Below are positions 27,070 to 36,733 of a DNA stretch of 64,000 nt, one piece after another (the stretch's first letter is position 1; each line of letters begins with the position of its first letter). The stretch is from Flavobacterium circumlabens. Lineage in GTDB: Bacteria; Bacteroidota; Bacteroidia; Flavobacteriales; Flavobacteriaceae. The notes under the pieces were generated by a model. That model made no database searches. It saw only the letters and a list, made by a program, of their open reading frames with translations, and was not told the DNA's origin. Made by a program: the position numbers and the translations under genes. The DNA is taken from positions 186,001-250,000 of the forward strand of contig NZ_SLWA01000002.1 in assembly GCF_004345565.1 (NCBI RefSeq), written 5' to 3'.

Positions 27070-27912
27070 ATGAATTCAAGTTTTGAAAGCCGTTATGCAA
27101 TAAGCCCGAAGGAGGCAAAACAAATGGACACGGAAACTTTACGTACTAATTTTTTGATTGATAACCTATTTGAAGCGGATAAAGTCAATCTAACTTTATC
27201 TCATTATGATCGATTTATTGTCGGCGGAGTTATGCCAAAAAATCAAAAATTAGCATTACCCAATCCCGATAATTTAAAGGCAGACTATTTTCTGGAAAGA
27301 AGGGAAGTTGGAATCATAAATGTGGGTGGAAAAGGAATTGTAACTGCCGATGCCAAACAATATGAAATCGACTTTAAGGAAGCGTTGTATTTAGGCAAAG
27401 GAATCAAAGAAGTATTTTTCGAATCCTTGGATGCCAACAGTCCTGCCAAATTTTATTTGAATTCGGCTCCGGCGCACCAGACTTATCCTTCCAAAAAGAT
27501 AACAACACAAGATGCCGAAATTGTACAATTGGGTTCTATGGAAACAGCCAACCACAGAATAATAAAAAAACTGATTGTAAACAGCGTAGTGGAAACCTGC
27601 CAAGTTCAAATGGGAATGACCGAATTGAAATCTGGAAGTGTTTGGAATACCATGCCAGCGCACGTTCACGATCGCAGAATGGAAGTGTATTTATATTTAG
27701 ACATTCCAGAAAATCAAGCGGTTTGTCACTTTATGGGAGAACCACAAGAAACAAGGCACATTTGGATGGACAATAACCAAGCGGTAATCTCTCCCAATTG
27801 GTCAATTCATTCAGGAGCAGGAACTTCAAACTATACCTTCATTTGGGGAATGACGGGAGAAAATTTAGACTACGGCGATATGGATGTTTGTAAAATAACA
27901 GAATTAAGATAA
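27070..27912 (+). CDS. kduI: 5-keto-4-deoxyuronate isomerase (KduI)
   Basis: 280 residues, cytoplasmic. The zinc ligands expected for KduI are present: His198 and His200 in P-A-H-V-H-D, Glu205 in R-M-E-V-Y, and His247 in W-S-I-H-S. Their spacing is the same as in the E. coli enzyme with an offset of two. It converts 4-deoxy-L-threo-5-hexosulose uronate, the product released by GH88, to 3-deoxy-D-glycero-2,5-hexodiulosonate. The kduD gene starts 22 bp downstream, so the two consecutive steps are co-encoded. Confidence 0.95.
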   Translation: MNSSFESRYAISPKEAKQMDTETLRTNFLIDNLFEADKVNLTLSHYDRFIVGGVMPKNQKLALPNPDNLKADYFLERREVGIINVGGKGIVTADAKQYEIDFKEALYLGKGIKEVFFESLDANSPAKFYLNSAPAHQTYPSKKITTQDAEIVQLGSMETANHRIIKKLIVNSVVETCQVQMGMTELKSGSVWNTMPAHVHDRRMEVYLYLDIPENQAVCHFMGEPQETRHIWMDNNQAVISPNWSIHSGAGTSNYTFIWGMTGENLDYGDMDVCKITELR

Positions 27913-27934
27913 CTAATACTATTAAATAAAAATT

Positions 27935-28723
27935 ATGTCAACTAACCTTTTTGATTTAACTGGAAAAACGGCTCTTATTACAGGAGGAGTTCACGGATTA
28001 GGAATGTCAATGGCCAAGGGACTTGGACAAGCAGGAGCCAAAATTGTAGTAAATGATCTTTCACAAGAAGCCTTGGATAAAGCTATTGCCGAATATAAAT
28101 CTGTAGGACTAGAAGTGTATGGATATGTATTTAATGTTTGTGACGAAAAAGCTGTAATTGCCAATATTGCAAAAATAGAAATAGAAGTTGGCCCAATAGA
28201 TATTCTAGTAAACAACGCGGGAATAATCAAAAGAACTCCAATCATAGATATGACGGTTGAAGATTTTACGGCCGTAATTACTGTTGATTTAGTAAGTCCA
28301 TTCATTGTTTCCAAAAATGTTGCCAGAGGAATGATTCAGCGTGGTGGTGGAAAAATCATCAATATTTGTTCGATGATGAGTGAGCTAGGAAGAGATTCCG
28401 TAAGTGCTTATGCTGCTGCAAAAGGTGGTTTGAAAATGCTGACCAAAAATATGGCCACTGAATGGGCTAAATTTAACATTCAAACTAATGGAATTGGTCC
28501 TGGCTATTTTGCAACAAGCCAAACAGAATCAATTCGAGTTGATGGACATCCATTTAATGATTTTATCATTAGCCGAACACCTGCTGCTCGCTGGGGAGAG
28601 CCAGAAGACCTGCAAGGCGCCGCCATTTTCTTGTCATCCAAAGCCAGTGATTTTGTAAACGGTCACATTCTGTATGTAGATGGAGGGATACTAGCCACTA
28701 TTGGAAAACCATCTAATGAATAA
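27935..28723 (+). CDS. kduD: KduD-type 2-dehydro-3-deoxy-D-gluconate 5-dehydrogenase (SDR)
   Basis: 262 residues with the SDR cofactor motif T-G-G-V-H-G-L-G near residues 14-21, N-N-A-G-I, and the active-site Y-A-A-A-K. It reduces the KduI product to 2-keto-3-deoxygluconate with NAD(P)H. Its position directly after kduI decides between KduD and the closely related gluconate 5-dehydrogenases. No KDG kinase or KDPG aldolase gene is in the window, so the last steps must be encoded elsewhere. Confidence 0.9.
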   Translation: MSTNLFDLTGKTALITGGVHGLGMSMAKGLGQAGAKIVVNDLSQEALDKAIAEYKSVGLEVYGYVFNVCDEKAVIANIAKIEIEVGPIDILVNNAGIIKRTPIIDMTVEDFTAVITVDLVSPFIVSKNVARGMIQRGGGKIINICSMMSELGRDSVSAYAAAKGGLKMLTKNMATEWAKFNIQTNGIGPGYFATSQTESIRVDGHPFNDFIISRTPAARWGEPEDLQGAAIFLSSKASDFVNGHILYVDGGILATIGKPSNE

Positions 28724-28735
28724 ATAGTATAAATC

Positions 28736-29866
28736 ATGAAATCAATTCAATCATTTTTTCTGCTTGCCATTTTGTTCCCTTTAGCGCTTCTTGCACAAAC
28801 AAAAGCGACCGTTAGTATTCAAAACACTACAGCTTCGGATAGAAAAGAAGCGGTAGTCTCTGTTAAATGGGAAACAATTGTATCTCATTATCCACAAATT
28901 GACACAACCAATTTTGTCGTAATTAATTCAATTACCAAAAAGCAAGTTCCTTTCCAATTGGAACATCAGGGTTTTAAAACAATTCAAAATTTGTTGGTAC
29001 AAGTGAATGTAAAAGCAAAGTCGGTATTGCAACTTTCCATACAAAAAGGGAAGCATTCTGTTTTTGAAACCAAAACTTATGCTCGCTTCGTGCCAGAACG
29101 CAAGGATGATTTTGCATGGGAAAATGATCGTATTGCCTTTAGGGCTTATGGTAAAGCACTTGAAAAAACAAAGGAAGATGCTTACGGATTGGATGTTTGG
29201 GTAAAAAGAACCGACAAAATGATTCTAAACGAACGTTATAAAATTGGAGATTATCATATCGATCACGGAAATGGATTGGATTATTACCATGTTGGGTTTA
29301 CATTAGGAGCTGGTAATATGGCTCCTTATGTAAAAGATACGATTCGTTATTCTGCTAATTATCACCAATGGAAAGTTTTGGATAATGGTCCATTACGTTC
29401 CTCTTTTATATTGACCTATGACACTTGGGATGCGGACAGAATTAAAGTTAAAGCCACAAAAAAAATCACGTTGGAGGCAGGTTCACAGCTAAACCGCATT
29501 GAAAATGTATACACTTATGAAAGCAATGCATTATTGCCTGTTGTAGTTGGAATAATCAAAAGACTTGAAAAAGGGATCCTTTCTTTAAACGAGCAACAAG
29601 GCATAATGGGGTATTGGGAGCCATCATATGGTAAAGATGGTACTACTGGCGTTGGTGCAATTTTAACTACTCCAGTAAGTAACATTACAGTTGGAACTGC
29701 TCAACTCTTAGCTAAAACAGAAGTTAAAAATAACGAAGCTATAGTTTATTATACAGGAGCAGCTTGGGACAAAGCAGGAAAAATTACTACTGCAACACAT
29801 TGGTTTGATTATCTGAATAAGTTTTCACAAGAATTAAAAAATCCCTTAATAGTAAGTGTTAAATAA
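28736..29866 (+). CDS. Exported DUF4861 family protein
   Basis: 376 residues, signal peptide ending A-L-L-A-Q, starting 13 bp after kduD. The mature chain is beta-rich with D-Y-H-I-D-H-G-N-G-L-D-Y-Y and G-I-M-G-Y-W-E-P-S-Y-G, typical of DUF4861 proteins that accompany kdu and uronyl-hydrolase genes in pectin and related loci. Conserved His, Asp and Tyr residues suggest an enzyme, perhaps acting on unsaturated uronates or as a glycosidase. The exact activity is not known to me. Its place in the kdu cluster supports a uronate-linked periplasmic role. Confidence 0.82.
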   Translation: MKSIQSFFLLAILFPLALLAQTKATVSIQNTTASDRKEAVVSVKWETIVSHYPQIDTTNFVVINSITKKQVPFQLEHQGFKTIQNLLVQVNVKAKSVLQLSIQKGKHSVFETKTYARFVPERKDDFAWENDRIAFRAYGKALEKTKEDAYGLDVWVKRTDKMILNERYKIGDYHIDHGNGLDYYHVGFTLGAGNMAPYVKDTIRYSANYHQWKVLDNGPLRSSFILTYDTWDADRIKVKATKKITLEAGSQLNRIENVYTYESNALLPVVVGIIKRLEKGILSLNEQQGIMGYWEPSYGKDGTTGVGAILTTPVSNITVGTAQLLAKTEVKNNEAIVYYTGAAWDKAGKITTATHWFDYLNKFSQELKNPLIVSVK

Positions 29867-29890
29867 TATACATTAATTAAATATATAAAA

Positions 29891-31360
29891 ATGAAATTTT
29901 TAGACCTAATTTATCTACAAGAAAAAACAGCTATGGTAACTGTATGTAAAATTCTGGGAATATCTTCATCATCACAAATAACTACAAGTCAACGGGCATT
30001 TAGTATTCAAACCTTTCAGGGAAATAAAGCAGTTTCAAATAAAGAGTCGATAAATGAAGTATCTTCAAATGAAAAATATTTTCTTAATGATGCAAAAAAT
30101 GATAATCCATTATTAAAAGGAAATAAAAACTGGTTATTACCATTTGCTTTAGTCACGAGTTTATTCTTTTTTTGGGGATTTGTGCATAATCTGGATCCTA
30201 TTTTAATTCCACATTTAAGGAAGGCATTTAGTTTGACAGATTTGCAATCGTCATTAGTTGACTCTGCAGTTTTTATTGCCTATTTTGCTATGGCGCTGCC
30301 TGCGGGATATGTAATGAGAAAATATGGATATAAATTTGGTATTCTTATTGGGTTGGTTTTATTTGGAATTGGATCCATTTTATTTGTACCAGCAGCCAAT
30401 TCTTTGCAATACATCTACTTCTTAGGAGCATTATTTATTATAGCCTGTGGACTTACTTTTTTAGAAACCGCAGCAAATCCATACGTAACCATATTAGGAC
30501 CTCCGGAAACAGCAATCAAAAGATTGAACTTTTCGCAATCTTTTAATGGATTAGCAGCCTTTATTGCGCCAGCGGTTGTGGGACCAATGATTTTATCGAA
30601 TAAAAACTTGACTGAAAAAGAAACTTCCAGGATGTCATCTACAGAGTTACAAACATATTTGGCTTCAGAAGCAGCAAGTGTAAAGATGCCTTATCTTGTT
30701 TTGGGCTTGATAATTCTTGCTGTTGCAGTAGTGATTTATTTTACCCACATGCCTGATGTAAAAGATGAAGATAAAGATGGAGTTGACGGAGCAACTTTTG
30801 CAGGTGCTTTGAAATCAATGAGATTGAGATGGGGAATTTTAGCCCAGTTTTTTTATGTGGGTGCGCAGGTTTGTGTAGGAAGTTTTTTTATTAAAATGGC
30901 AACCACCACTGCAGGTCTTGAAGAAGATGCAGCTGCGAAATATTTAGGAATTTATGGTTTAGTATTTATGTTAGGTCGTTTCTTTGGAACTTTTATGATG
31001 CAGTATGTTCAGCCAAGAAAATTATTGATCATCTACACCGCAATCAATATTTTGTTGTCAATTTTAGCAATAACTGGAACAGGTATCATAGTTGTTTATA
31101 CATTGATAGCGATTGCCTTTTTTATGAGTATCATGTTTCCTACTATCTTTTCTATGGGAATTGATGGATTGGGTCACAACACTAAAATTGGTTCATCATT
31201 GATTGTGATGTCCATTGTAGGAGGGGCGTTATTACCTCCAGTTTTAGGATTGATTTCAGATGCAACGGGGAATATCCAAAATGGATATGTAGTTCCATTA
31301 ATCTGTTTTTCAGTAATATTATTATTCGCATTCAACGGACACAAAACAAATAAAGCATAA
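29891..31360 (+). CDS. FucP-like MFS sugar:H+ symporter with N-terminal extension
   Basis: 489 residues. From about residue 78 the sequence is a normal FucP-family transporter with about 12 membrane helices, starting N-W-L-L-P-F-A-L-V-T-S-L-F-F-F-W-G-F and including F-L-E-T-A-A-N-P-Y and G-L-G-H-N-T-K-I-G-S-S. The first ~75 residues are an unusual hydrophilic extension, and no later ATG lies close to the first helix. It imports L-fucose or a related sugar through the inner membrane. The catabolic genes that follow fit L-fucose best, but uronates or hexoses are possible substrates. Confidence 0.87.
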   Translation: MKFLDLIYLQEKTAMVTVCKILGISSSSQITTSQRAFSIQTFQGNKAVSNKESINEVSSNEKYFLNDAKNDNPLLKGNKNWLLPFALVTSLFFFWGFVHNLDPILIPHLRKAFSLTDLQSSLVDSAVFIAYFAMALPAGYVMRKYGYKFGILIGLVLFGIGSILFVPAANSLQYIYFLGALFIIACGLTFLETAANPYVTILGPPETAIKRLNFSQSFNGLAAFIAPAVVGPMILSNKNLTEKETSRMSSTELQTYLASEAASVKMPYLVLGLIILAVAVVIYFTHMPDVKDEDKDGVDGATFAGALKSMRLRWGILAQFFYVGAQVCVGSFFIKMATTTAGLEEDAAAKYLGIYGLVFMLGRFFGTFMMQYVQPRKLLIIYTAINILLSILAITGTGIIVVYTLIAIAFFMSIMFPTIFSMGIDGLGHNTKIGSSLIVMSIVGGALLPPVLGLISDATGNIQNGYVVPLICFSVILLFAFNGHKTNKA

Positions 31361-31376
31361 CTCTATATTATATACA

Positions 31377-33026
31377 ATGTTAAACAACGAAGTAAAAAGA
31401 TTGGTAGTTAAAATGGATCCAAAAGATAATGTTTTGGTGGCTTTAACAGATTTACCAAAAGATGAGAAAGTAATTTTTGAAGAGCAAACTTATATTCTTC
31501 AGGATGCTATTAAAGCAAAACATAAATTTTACACCACTGATTTAAGTAAGGGTGATGAAGTAATTATGTATGGTGTTTTGGTTGGCAAAGTAGAATATGA
31601 TGTTGCCAAAGGTAGTTTGATGACTACATCAAATCTAAAACATGCCGCTGATCCTTATGAATATCGTGATGTAGCTTTTTCTTGGCAAGCACCCGATGTT
31701 TCTAAATATAAAAACAGAACTTTTAAGGGTTTTAAAAGAAAAGATGGTCGTGTAGGAACAGCTAACTATTGGTTGTTTGTACCAACAGTATTTTGTGAAA
31801 ACAGAAATCTTGATGTTATAAAAGAAGCGCTACACAATGAATTAGGGTATTCTGTAAGTGATAAATACACACAATATACACATCAGTTATTGAAAGCATA
31901 TCAAAATGGAGAGAATATGGCTTCAATTGATTTGCAACCAAACACTACAGCAAACCGCATTTTTAAAAATGTTGATGGAATAAAATTCTTGAATCACCAA
32001 GGTGGATGTGGAGGAACTCGTCAGGATTCGTCTACATTGAGCGCTTTGTTGGCCTCGTATGCAAACCATCCTAATGTGGCTGGAATTACAGTTTTGAGTT
32101 TAGGCTGTCAGCATTTACAAGTTCAGGATTTTATGACTGATGTTAAGAAACAAAATCCTGCTTTTGATAAACCAATGTTTATTTTCGAACAACAAACAGC
32201 ACAAAGTGAAGAGGTATTAATTGCTAATGCGATTAAACAAACTTTTGAAGGTTTAATCGAAATTAATAAATTAGAAAGAACAGCACAGCCATTAAGCGAA
32301 TTGATTTTAGGTGTAAAATGTGGTGGAAGTGATGGCTTTAGTGGAGTTTCTGCAAATCCAGCAGTAGGGTATACTTCTGATTTATTAGTGGCATTAGGAG
32401 GAAAAGTGTTATTGGCAGAATTCCCAGAATTGTGCGGTGTAGAGCAAAACTTGATCGACCGTTGTGAGACCAAAGAAACTGCTGAAAAATTCATCGATTT
32501 AATGCGATCTTACGATGCTTTGGCTCATAAGGTAGGTTCAGGATTTCACATGAATCCTTCTCCAGGAAACATTAAAGACGGCTTGATTACAGATGCTATC
32601 AAAAGCGCAGGCGCTGCCAAAAAAGGTGGAACTGCACCCGTAGTAGATGTTTTGGATTATACAGAGCCCGTAACAAAAGCAGGATTAAGCTTAGTATGTA
32701 CTCCTGGTAATGATGTAGAAGCGACAACTGGTAAAGCAGCAGCTGGAGCAACATTAATTTTATTCACAACAGGCTTAGGAACACCAACAGGAAACCCAGT
32801 TTGTCCTGTGATTAAGGTGGCAACCAATTCTGTCTTGGCCAACAATATGAGCGATATTATTGATATCGATTGTGGTCCGATAATCAGTGGAGAAAAAACC
32901 ATCGAGGAAATGGGAGAAGATATCCTGGAATATTGCATTAAGGCAGCCAGCGGTGAGATTATACCTAAGGCAGTACAATTAAATCAGGATGATTTTATTC
33001 CTTGGAAGAGAGGAGTATCTTTATAA
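31377..33026 (+). CDS. UxaA (altronate dehydratase) family sugar-acid dehydratase
   Basis: 549 residues: an N-terminal SAF domain (about 10-95) joined to the UxaA C-terminal domain. Motifs are G-R-V-G-T-A-N-Y-W near residue 124, N-H-Q-G-G-C-G-G-T-R, and G-V-K-C-G-G-S-D-G-F-S-G, which carries the Fe-S/metal cysteines. By family it would dehydrate altronate to 2-keto-3-deoxygluconate. In Campylobacter jejuni the fucose locus uses UxaA-like proteins, and the neighbours here fit L-fuconate to 2-keto-3-deoxy-L-fuconate better. There is no UxaB or UxaC gene in the window, which weakens the altronate reading. Confidence 0.85.
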   Translation: MLNNEVKRLVVKMDPKDNVLVALTDLPKDEKVIFEEQTYILQDAIKAKHKFYTTDLSKGDEVIMYGVLVGKVEYDVAKGSLMTTSNLKHAADPYEYRDVAFSWQAPDVSKYKNRTFKGFKRKDGRVGTANYWLFVPTVFCENRNLDVIKEALHNELGYSVSDKYTQYTHQLLKAYQNGENMASIDLQPNTTANRIFKNVDGIKFLNHQGGCGGTRQDSSTLSALLASYANHPNVAGITVLSLGCQHLQVQDFMTDVKKQNPAFDKPMFIFEQQTAQSEEVLIANAIKQTFEGLIEINKLERTAQPLSELILGVKCGGSDGFSGVSANPAVGYTSDLLVALGGKVLLAEFPELCGVEQNLIDRCETKETAEKFIDLMRSYDALAHKVGSGFHMNPSPGNIKDGLITDAIKSAGAAKKGGTAPVVDVLDYTEPVTKAGLSLVCTPGNDVEATTGKAAAGATLILFTTGLGTPTGNPVCPVIKVATNSVLANNMSDIIDIDCGPIISGEKTIEEMGEDILEYCIKAASGEIIPKAVQLNQDDFIPWKRGVSL

Positions 33027-33065
33027 AGATCAAAAATCTAGTATACTTTATCAAATATAGAAAAT

Positions 33066-33830
33066 ATGTTTTCATTACAAAATAAAAAAGCTGTAGTTAC
33101 TGGAGGAGGAAGCGGAATAGGAAAAGCCATTTCGGCTTTATTTGCCAAACAAGGAGCAACAGTTCACATTCTTGAATTAACATCCGATAGTGCCAAAGAT
33201 GCTGTAAACGAAATAACAGCAAATGGAGGCAAAGTATTTTCTCATGAGTGTAATGTGGCAAATCAACAAGAAGTGTTGTCAATATTTGAAAAAATTGGAG
33301 CCATTACTATTTTGGTCAACAATGCAGGTATTGCTCATATTGGCAAAGTTGATACCACTGCAGAAGCCGATTTTGACCGCATAATGAATGTAAATGTAAA
33401 AGGGGTTTACAATTGTCTGCATGCCGCCATTCCCCAGCTAAGAAAAAGCAATGGAGGTGTAATTGTAAACATGGCATCCATTGCATCTTGGGTAGGTATT
33501 CCGGATCGATTTGCCTATTCTACAGCAAAAGGAGCTGTAATGGCAATGACCTTATCTGTTGCTAAAGATTATATCGAAGAAAATATTCGTTGTAATTCTA
33601 TTTCTCCAGCAAGGGTACATACACCATTTGTCGATGGATTTATTACTAAAACATATCCTGGAAAGGAAGCCGAAATGTTTGAAAAATTATCTAAAAGTCA
33701 ACCTATAGGTCGTATGGCACAACCAGATGAAGTAGCCGCTTTGGCATTGTATTTATGCAGTGATGAAGCTTCATTTATCACAGGTAGTGATTATCCAATT
33801 GATGGTGGATTTATAAAATTAAACAACTAA
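33066..33830 (+). CDS. SDR dehydrogenase, likely 2-keto-3-deoxy-L-fuconate dehydrogenase
   Basis: 254 residues with T-G-G-G-S-G-I-G at residues ~12-19, N-N-A-G-I and active-site Tyr151-x-x-x-Lys155 (Y-S-T-A-K). The sequence style matches SDRs that oxidise C4 of 2-keto-3-deoxy sugar acids. The product would be a 2,4-diketo-3-deoxy acid, which is the substrate class of the FAH-family hydrolase at 37365. The stop codon TAA shares its last A with the ATG of lutA, a tight translational coupling that supports one pathway. Confidence 0.82.
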   Translation: MFSLQNKKAVVTGGGSGIGKAISALFAKQGATVHILELTSDSAKDAVNEITANGGKVFSHECNVANQQEVLSIFEKIGAITILVNNAGIAHIGKVDTTAEADFDRIMNVNVKGVYNCLHAAIPQLRKSNGGVIVNMASIASWVGIPDRFAYSTAKGAVMAMTLSVAKDYIEENIRCNSISPARVHTPFVDGFITKTYPGKEAEMFEKLSKSQPIGRMAQPDEVAALALYLCSDEASFITGSDYPIDGGFIKLNN

Positions 33831-34567
33831 TGAAAGTTGCCTTATTCGTACCCTGTTACATCGATCAATTCTATCCAAACGTAGGTATTGCGACTTTGCA
33901 ATTACTAGAGAAATTGGGTTGTGATGTAGCATTTCCTTTAGAACAAAGTTGTTGCGGACAGCCTATGGCTAATAGTGGTTTTGCTAGTTTAAGTACAGGT
34001 TGCGATGCAAATTTTGTTAAAAATTTCGCTGGTTTTGATTATATCGTGGCTCCATCAGGAAGTTGTGTGTTGCATATAAAAGAACATTTGCACGATGCAG
34101 AAAATCCAGAAAAAGCAAGTGAAATAAGAAAAAATATTTATGAGCTTACAGAGTTTTTGACGGATATTTTAAAAGTAAAAAGCCTTAATGCTCGTTTTCC
34201 TTTCAAAGTTGGTATGCACAACAGCTGTCACGGTCAGAGGGGTTTGCATCTTTCGTCTATGACAGAAACGATGTCCCCTGATTTTTCTAAACCAGAACAA
34301 TTATTGAATATGGTAAAAGACATTCAATTGAGTAAACCAAAACGCAATGATGAGTGCTGTGGCTTTGGAGGAACATTTTGCGTATTTGAAGAAGCTGTAA
34401 GTGTAAAAATGGGTAAGGATCGGATTGCTGAGCATGAAGCAAACGAGGTAGATTTTATAACTGGAGGAGATACCAGTTGTTTGATGCATTTGGAAGGAAT
34501 ATTGAAACGACAAGGAAGCAAAACGAAAATTATTCATATTGCTGAGATATTGAATAGCATTTTATAG
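33830..34567 (+). CDS. lutA: Lactate utilization protein LutA ((Fe-S)-binding, CCG domains)
   Basis: 245 residues. Two cysteine-rich CCG domains are visible: E-Q-S-C-C-G-Q-P-M near residue 40, and D-E-C-C-G-F-G-G-T-F-C further on, each preceded by a conserved H or S-C (S-G-S-C, H-N-S-C-H-G). LutA works with LutB and LutC in oxidation of L-lactate to pyruvate. The start overlaps the upstream SDR by one base. Since 2,4-diketo-3-deoxyfuconate hydrolysis yields lactate plus pyruvate, this is the expected next step. Confidence 0.92.
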   Translation: MKVALFVPCYIDQFYPNVGIATLQLLEKLGCDVAFPLEQSCCGQPMANSGFASLSTGCDANFVKNFAGFDYIVAPSGSCVLHIKEHLHDAENPEKASEIRKNIYELTEFLTDILKVKSLNARFPFKVGMHNSCHGQRGLHLSSMTETMSPDFSKPEQLLNMVKDIQLSKPKRNDECCGFGGTFCVFEEAVSVKMGKDRIAEHEANEVDFITGGDTSCLMHLEGILKRQGSKTKIIHIAEILNSIL

Positions 34568-34598
34568 TTATGGTAATAGGAATTATAAAAAAACAACT

Positions 34599-35273
34599 AT
34601 GAAAAAAACAATAACAATAATTTTTACCTGCATTATTTCAGTTAGTGCAATTGCTCAAAATAATAAAGAAGAAATTAAACGCGAAAATATTGAATGGACA
34701 GATATATGGATATCAAATGGCAATAAAAATGATTTACCACGTGTGCTTCTAATAGGAGATTCTCAATCTCGTGGTTACTCAAAAATGGTTGAAAACAAAA
34801 TGAATGACAAGTTTTATGTTGCCCGAATCGCTAGTTCAACAGGAATAATTGATCCGGTACTTTTTGATGAAATTAAAACATACCTCATTCATTATAAGTT
34901 TGCAGTGATTCATTTCAATAACGGGCTTCATGGCATTGAATATTCTTTGGCTCAATATGAAGCAGGTATGAACAAGTTGATTAAGCTTTTGAAGAAATAT
35001 GGTAAAGGCGCAAAACTAGTTTGTGCAACTTCAACCCCGGTACTGCCTGGCTATAGCTCTTGGAAAACAAAAGATGAATTTAATAAAAAACTTATTGAAT
35101 CCCGTAATGCAATCGTGCAAAAGATTTGTGCAAAAAATGCAATTGAAATAGACGACTTGTATTCACTAGTAAAAGGTCATACAGAGTGGTACAAAGATGA
35201 TAAAATACATTTTACAGAAGCTGGTTATAATGCACTTAGTGATAAAGTAGTAGAGAGTTTAATGAAAAATTAA
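34599..35273 (+). CDS. Exported SGNH/GDSL hydrolase (probable sugar ester deacylase)
   Basis: 224 residues, signal peptide ending A-I-A-Q. Block I is G-D-S-Q-S with the nucleophile Ser, and block V is D-K-I-H-F with the catalytic Asp and His. Block III appears as F-N-N-G-L-H-G. Members of this fold remove acetyl or other acyl groups from glycans. It is inserted between lutA and lutB, 31 bp after lutA, an odd place for a periplasmic esterase. It may deacylate oligosaccharides before uptake; this is inference. Confidence 0.8.
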   Translation: MKKTITIIFTCIISVSAIAQNNKEEIKRENIEWTDIWISNGNKNDLPRVLLIGDSQSRGYSKMVENKMNDKFYVARIASSTGIIDPVLFDEIKTYLIHYKFAVIHFNNGLHGIEYSLAQYEAGMNKLIKLLKKYGKGAKLVCATSTPVLPGYSSWKTKDEFNKKLIESRNAIVQKICAKNAIEIDDLYSLVKGHTEWYKDDKIHFTEAGYNALSDKVVESLMKN

Positions 35274-35350
35274 AAGATGAATTTTTGATTTTTACCCAAA
35301 CTGGATAATTTACCCAAATGAATATATTAATAAATTGAATTATTAAAGGT

Positions 35351-36730
35351 ATGACAGCGAAACATGCTGCATTAGCAGAAAAATTTATTGCTGACGAGCC
35401 AAGAATCAATTGGCATGACGAAACCTTATGGTTTGTCCGTGAGAAAAGGGACAAGGCTGCTCATGGTTTGCCCGAATGGGAACAATTGAGAGAATGGGGT
35501 TCGCAGATAAAAAATCATACGCTTTCTAATCTTTCCAATTATTTGAAGGAATTTGAAGAGAAGGCTAAGGCCAATGGAATATTTGTCCATTGGGCACAAG
35601 ATGGAGCCGAGCATAATAAAATTATTCATCAGATAATTCAAAAGCACAAAATTCAAAAAATTGTGAAGAGCAAAAGCATGCTTACCGAAGAATGCCATTT
35701 GAATGAATATTTACAACAACATAACATCGAAGTTGTCGATACCGATTTAGGGGAACGAATTGTCCAATTCCGAAAAGAACCTCCAAGCCATATTGTATTG
35801 CCAGCGATTCATTTAAAAAAAGAAGATGTAAGCGAAACGTTTCATCAGCATTTAGGAACCGAGAAAGGAAACAATGATCCACAATATTTAACCGAAGCCG
35901 CCAGACAGCATTTGCGAAATAAGTTTGTCGAATCTGACTTGGCAATCACAGGCGTGAATTTTGCCGTTGCCGAAACAGGTGGTTTCGTGGTTTGCACCAA
36001 TGAAGGAAATGCCGATATGGGAGCACATACTGCTGCCGTACATATTGCTTGCATGGGGTTCGAAAAAATAATTCCAAGAGCGGAACATCTTGGTGTGTTT
36101 TTAAGATTATTGGCAAGAAGCGCCACCGGACAGCCTATAACAACCTATTCAAGCCATTTTCAAAAACCAAGACAAGGGCAGGAAATACATATAGTAATTG
36201 TAGATAACGGCCGTAGTAAACAATTGGGGCGCGAAGATTTTAGAAATTCATTAAAATGCATTCGCTGTGCGGCCTGTTTTAATACTTGTCCCGTATATCG
36301 CCGTAGTGGCGGACACAGCTATCATACTGCTGTAGCGGGACCTATTGGTTCTATTCTAAATCCAAATTTGGATATGAAAGCCAATGCTGATTTGCCTTTT
36401 GCGTCCACCTTGTGCGGCAGTTGTAGCAATGTGTGTCCCGTAAAGATTAACATCCATGAACAATTGTGGAAATGGAGACAAGTAATTATTGCTGAAGGTT
36501 ATGCAGATGCCAGTAAAAAAATCGCTATGACCGCAATGGCTTTTTTATTTTCGAAACCAAAAGTGTATCGTCTTGCCGGAAAAATGGGACGGACTATAAT
36601 GCAAGTATTTCCATTTTTAACTAATAATAAATGGAATGTTTGGTACAAACAAAGGGAAATGCCTGAACCGCCAAAAGAATCATTTAGGGATTGGTATTTG
36701 AAAAATGGAAAAATCAATAAAAACGAATAG
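35351..36730 (+). CDS. lutB: Lactate utilization iron-sulfur protein LutB
   Basis: 459 residues: a LUD domain (about 60-290) followed by two [4Fe-4S] motifs, Cys303-x-x-Cys306-x-x-Cys309-x-x-x-Cys313 and Cys355-x-x-Cys358-x-x-x-Cys362. It is the electron-transferring subunit of the LutABC lactate oxidase. The lutC gene starts three bases after its stop. The SGNH gene and 78 bp separate it from lutA, so the usual lutABC order is interrupted but retained. Confidence 0.94.
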   Translation: MTAKHAALAEKFIADEPRINWHDETLWFVREKRDKAAHGLPEWEQLREWGSQIKNHTLSNLSNYLKEFEEKAKANGIFVHWAQDGAEHNKIIHQIIQKHKIQKIVKSKSMLTEECHLNEYLQQHNIEVVDTDLGERIVQFRKEPPSHIVLPAIHLKKEDVSETFHQHLGTEKGNNDPQYLTEAARQHLRNKFVESDLAITGVNFAVAETGGFVVCTNEGNADMGAHTAAVHIACMGFEKIIPRAEHLGVFLRLLARSATGQPITTYSSHFQKPRQGQEIHIVIVDNGRSKQLGREDFRNSLKCIRCAACFNTCPVYRRSGGHSYHTAVAGPIGSILNPNLDMKANADLPFASTLCGSCSNVCPVKINIHEQLWKWRQVIIAEGYADASKKIAMTAMAFLFSKPKVYRLAGKMGRTIMQVFPFLTNNKWNVWYKQREMPEPPKESFRDWYLKNGKINKNE

Positions 36731-36733
36731 CAG

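Noticed and set aside
32123..32494. 123-codon antisense frame inside the UxaA-family gene
   Set aside because: Shadow of a strongly conserved gene; no start context or domain.
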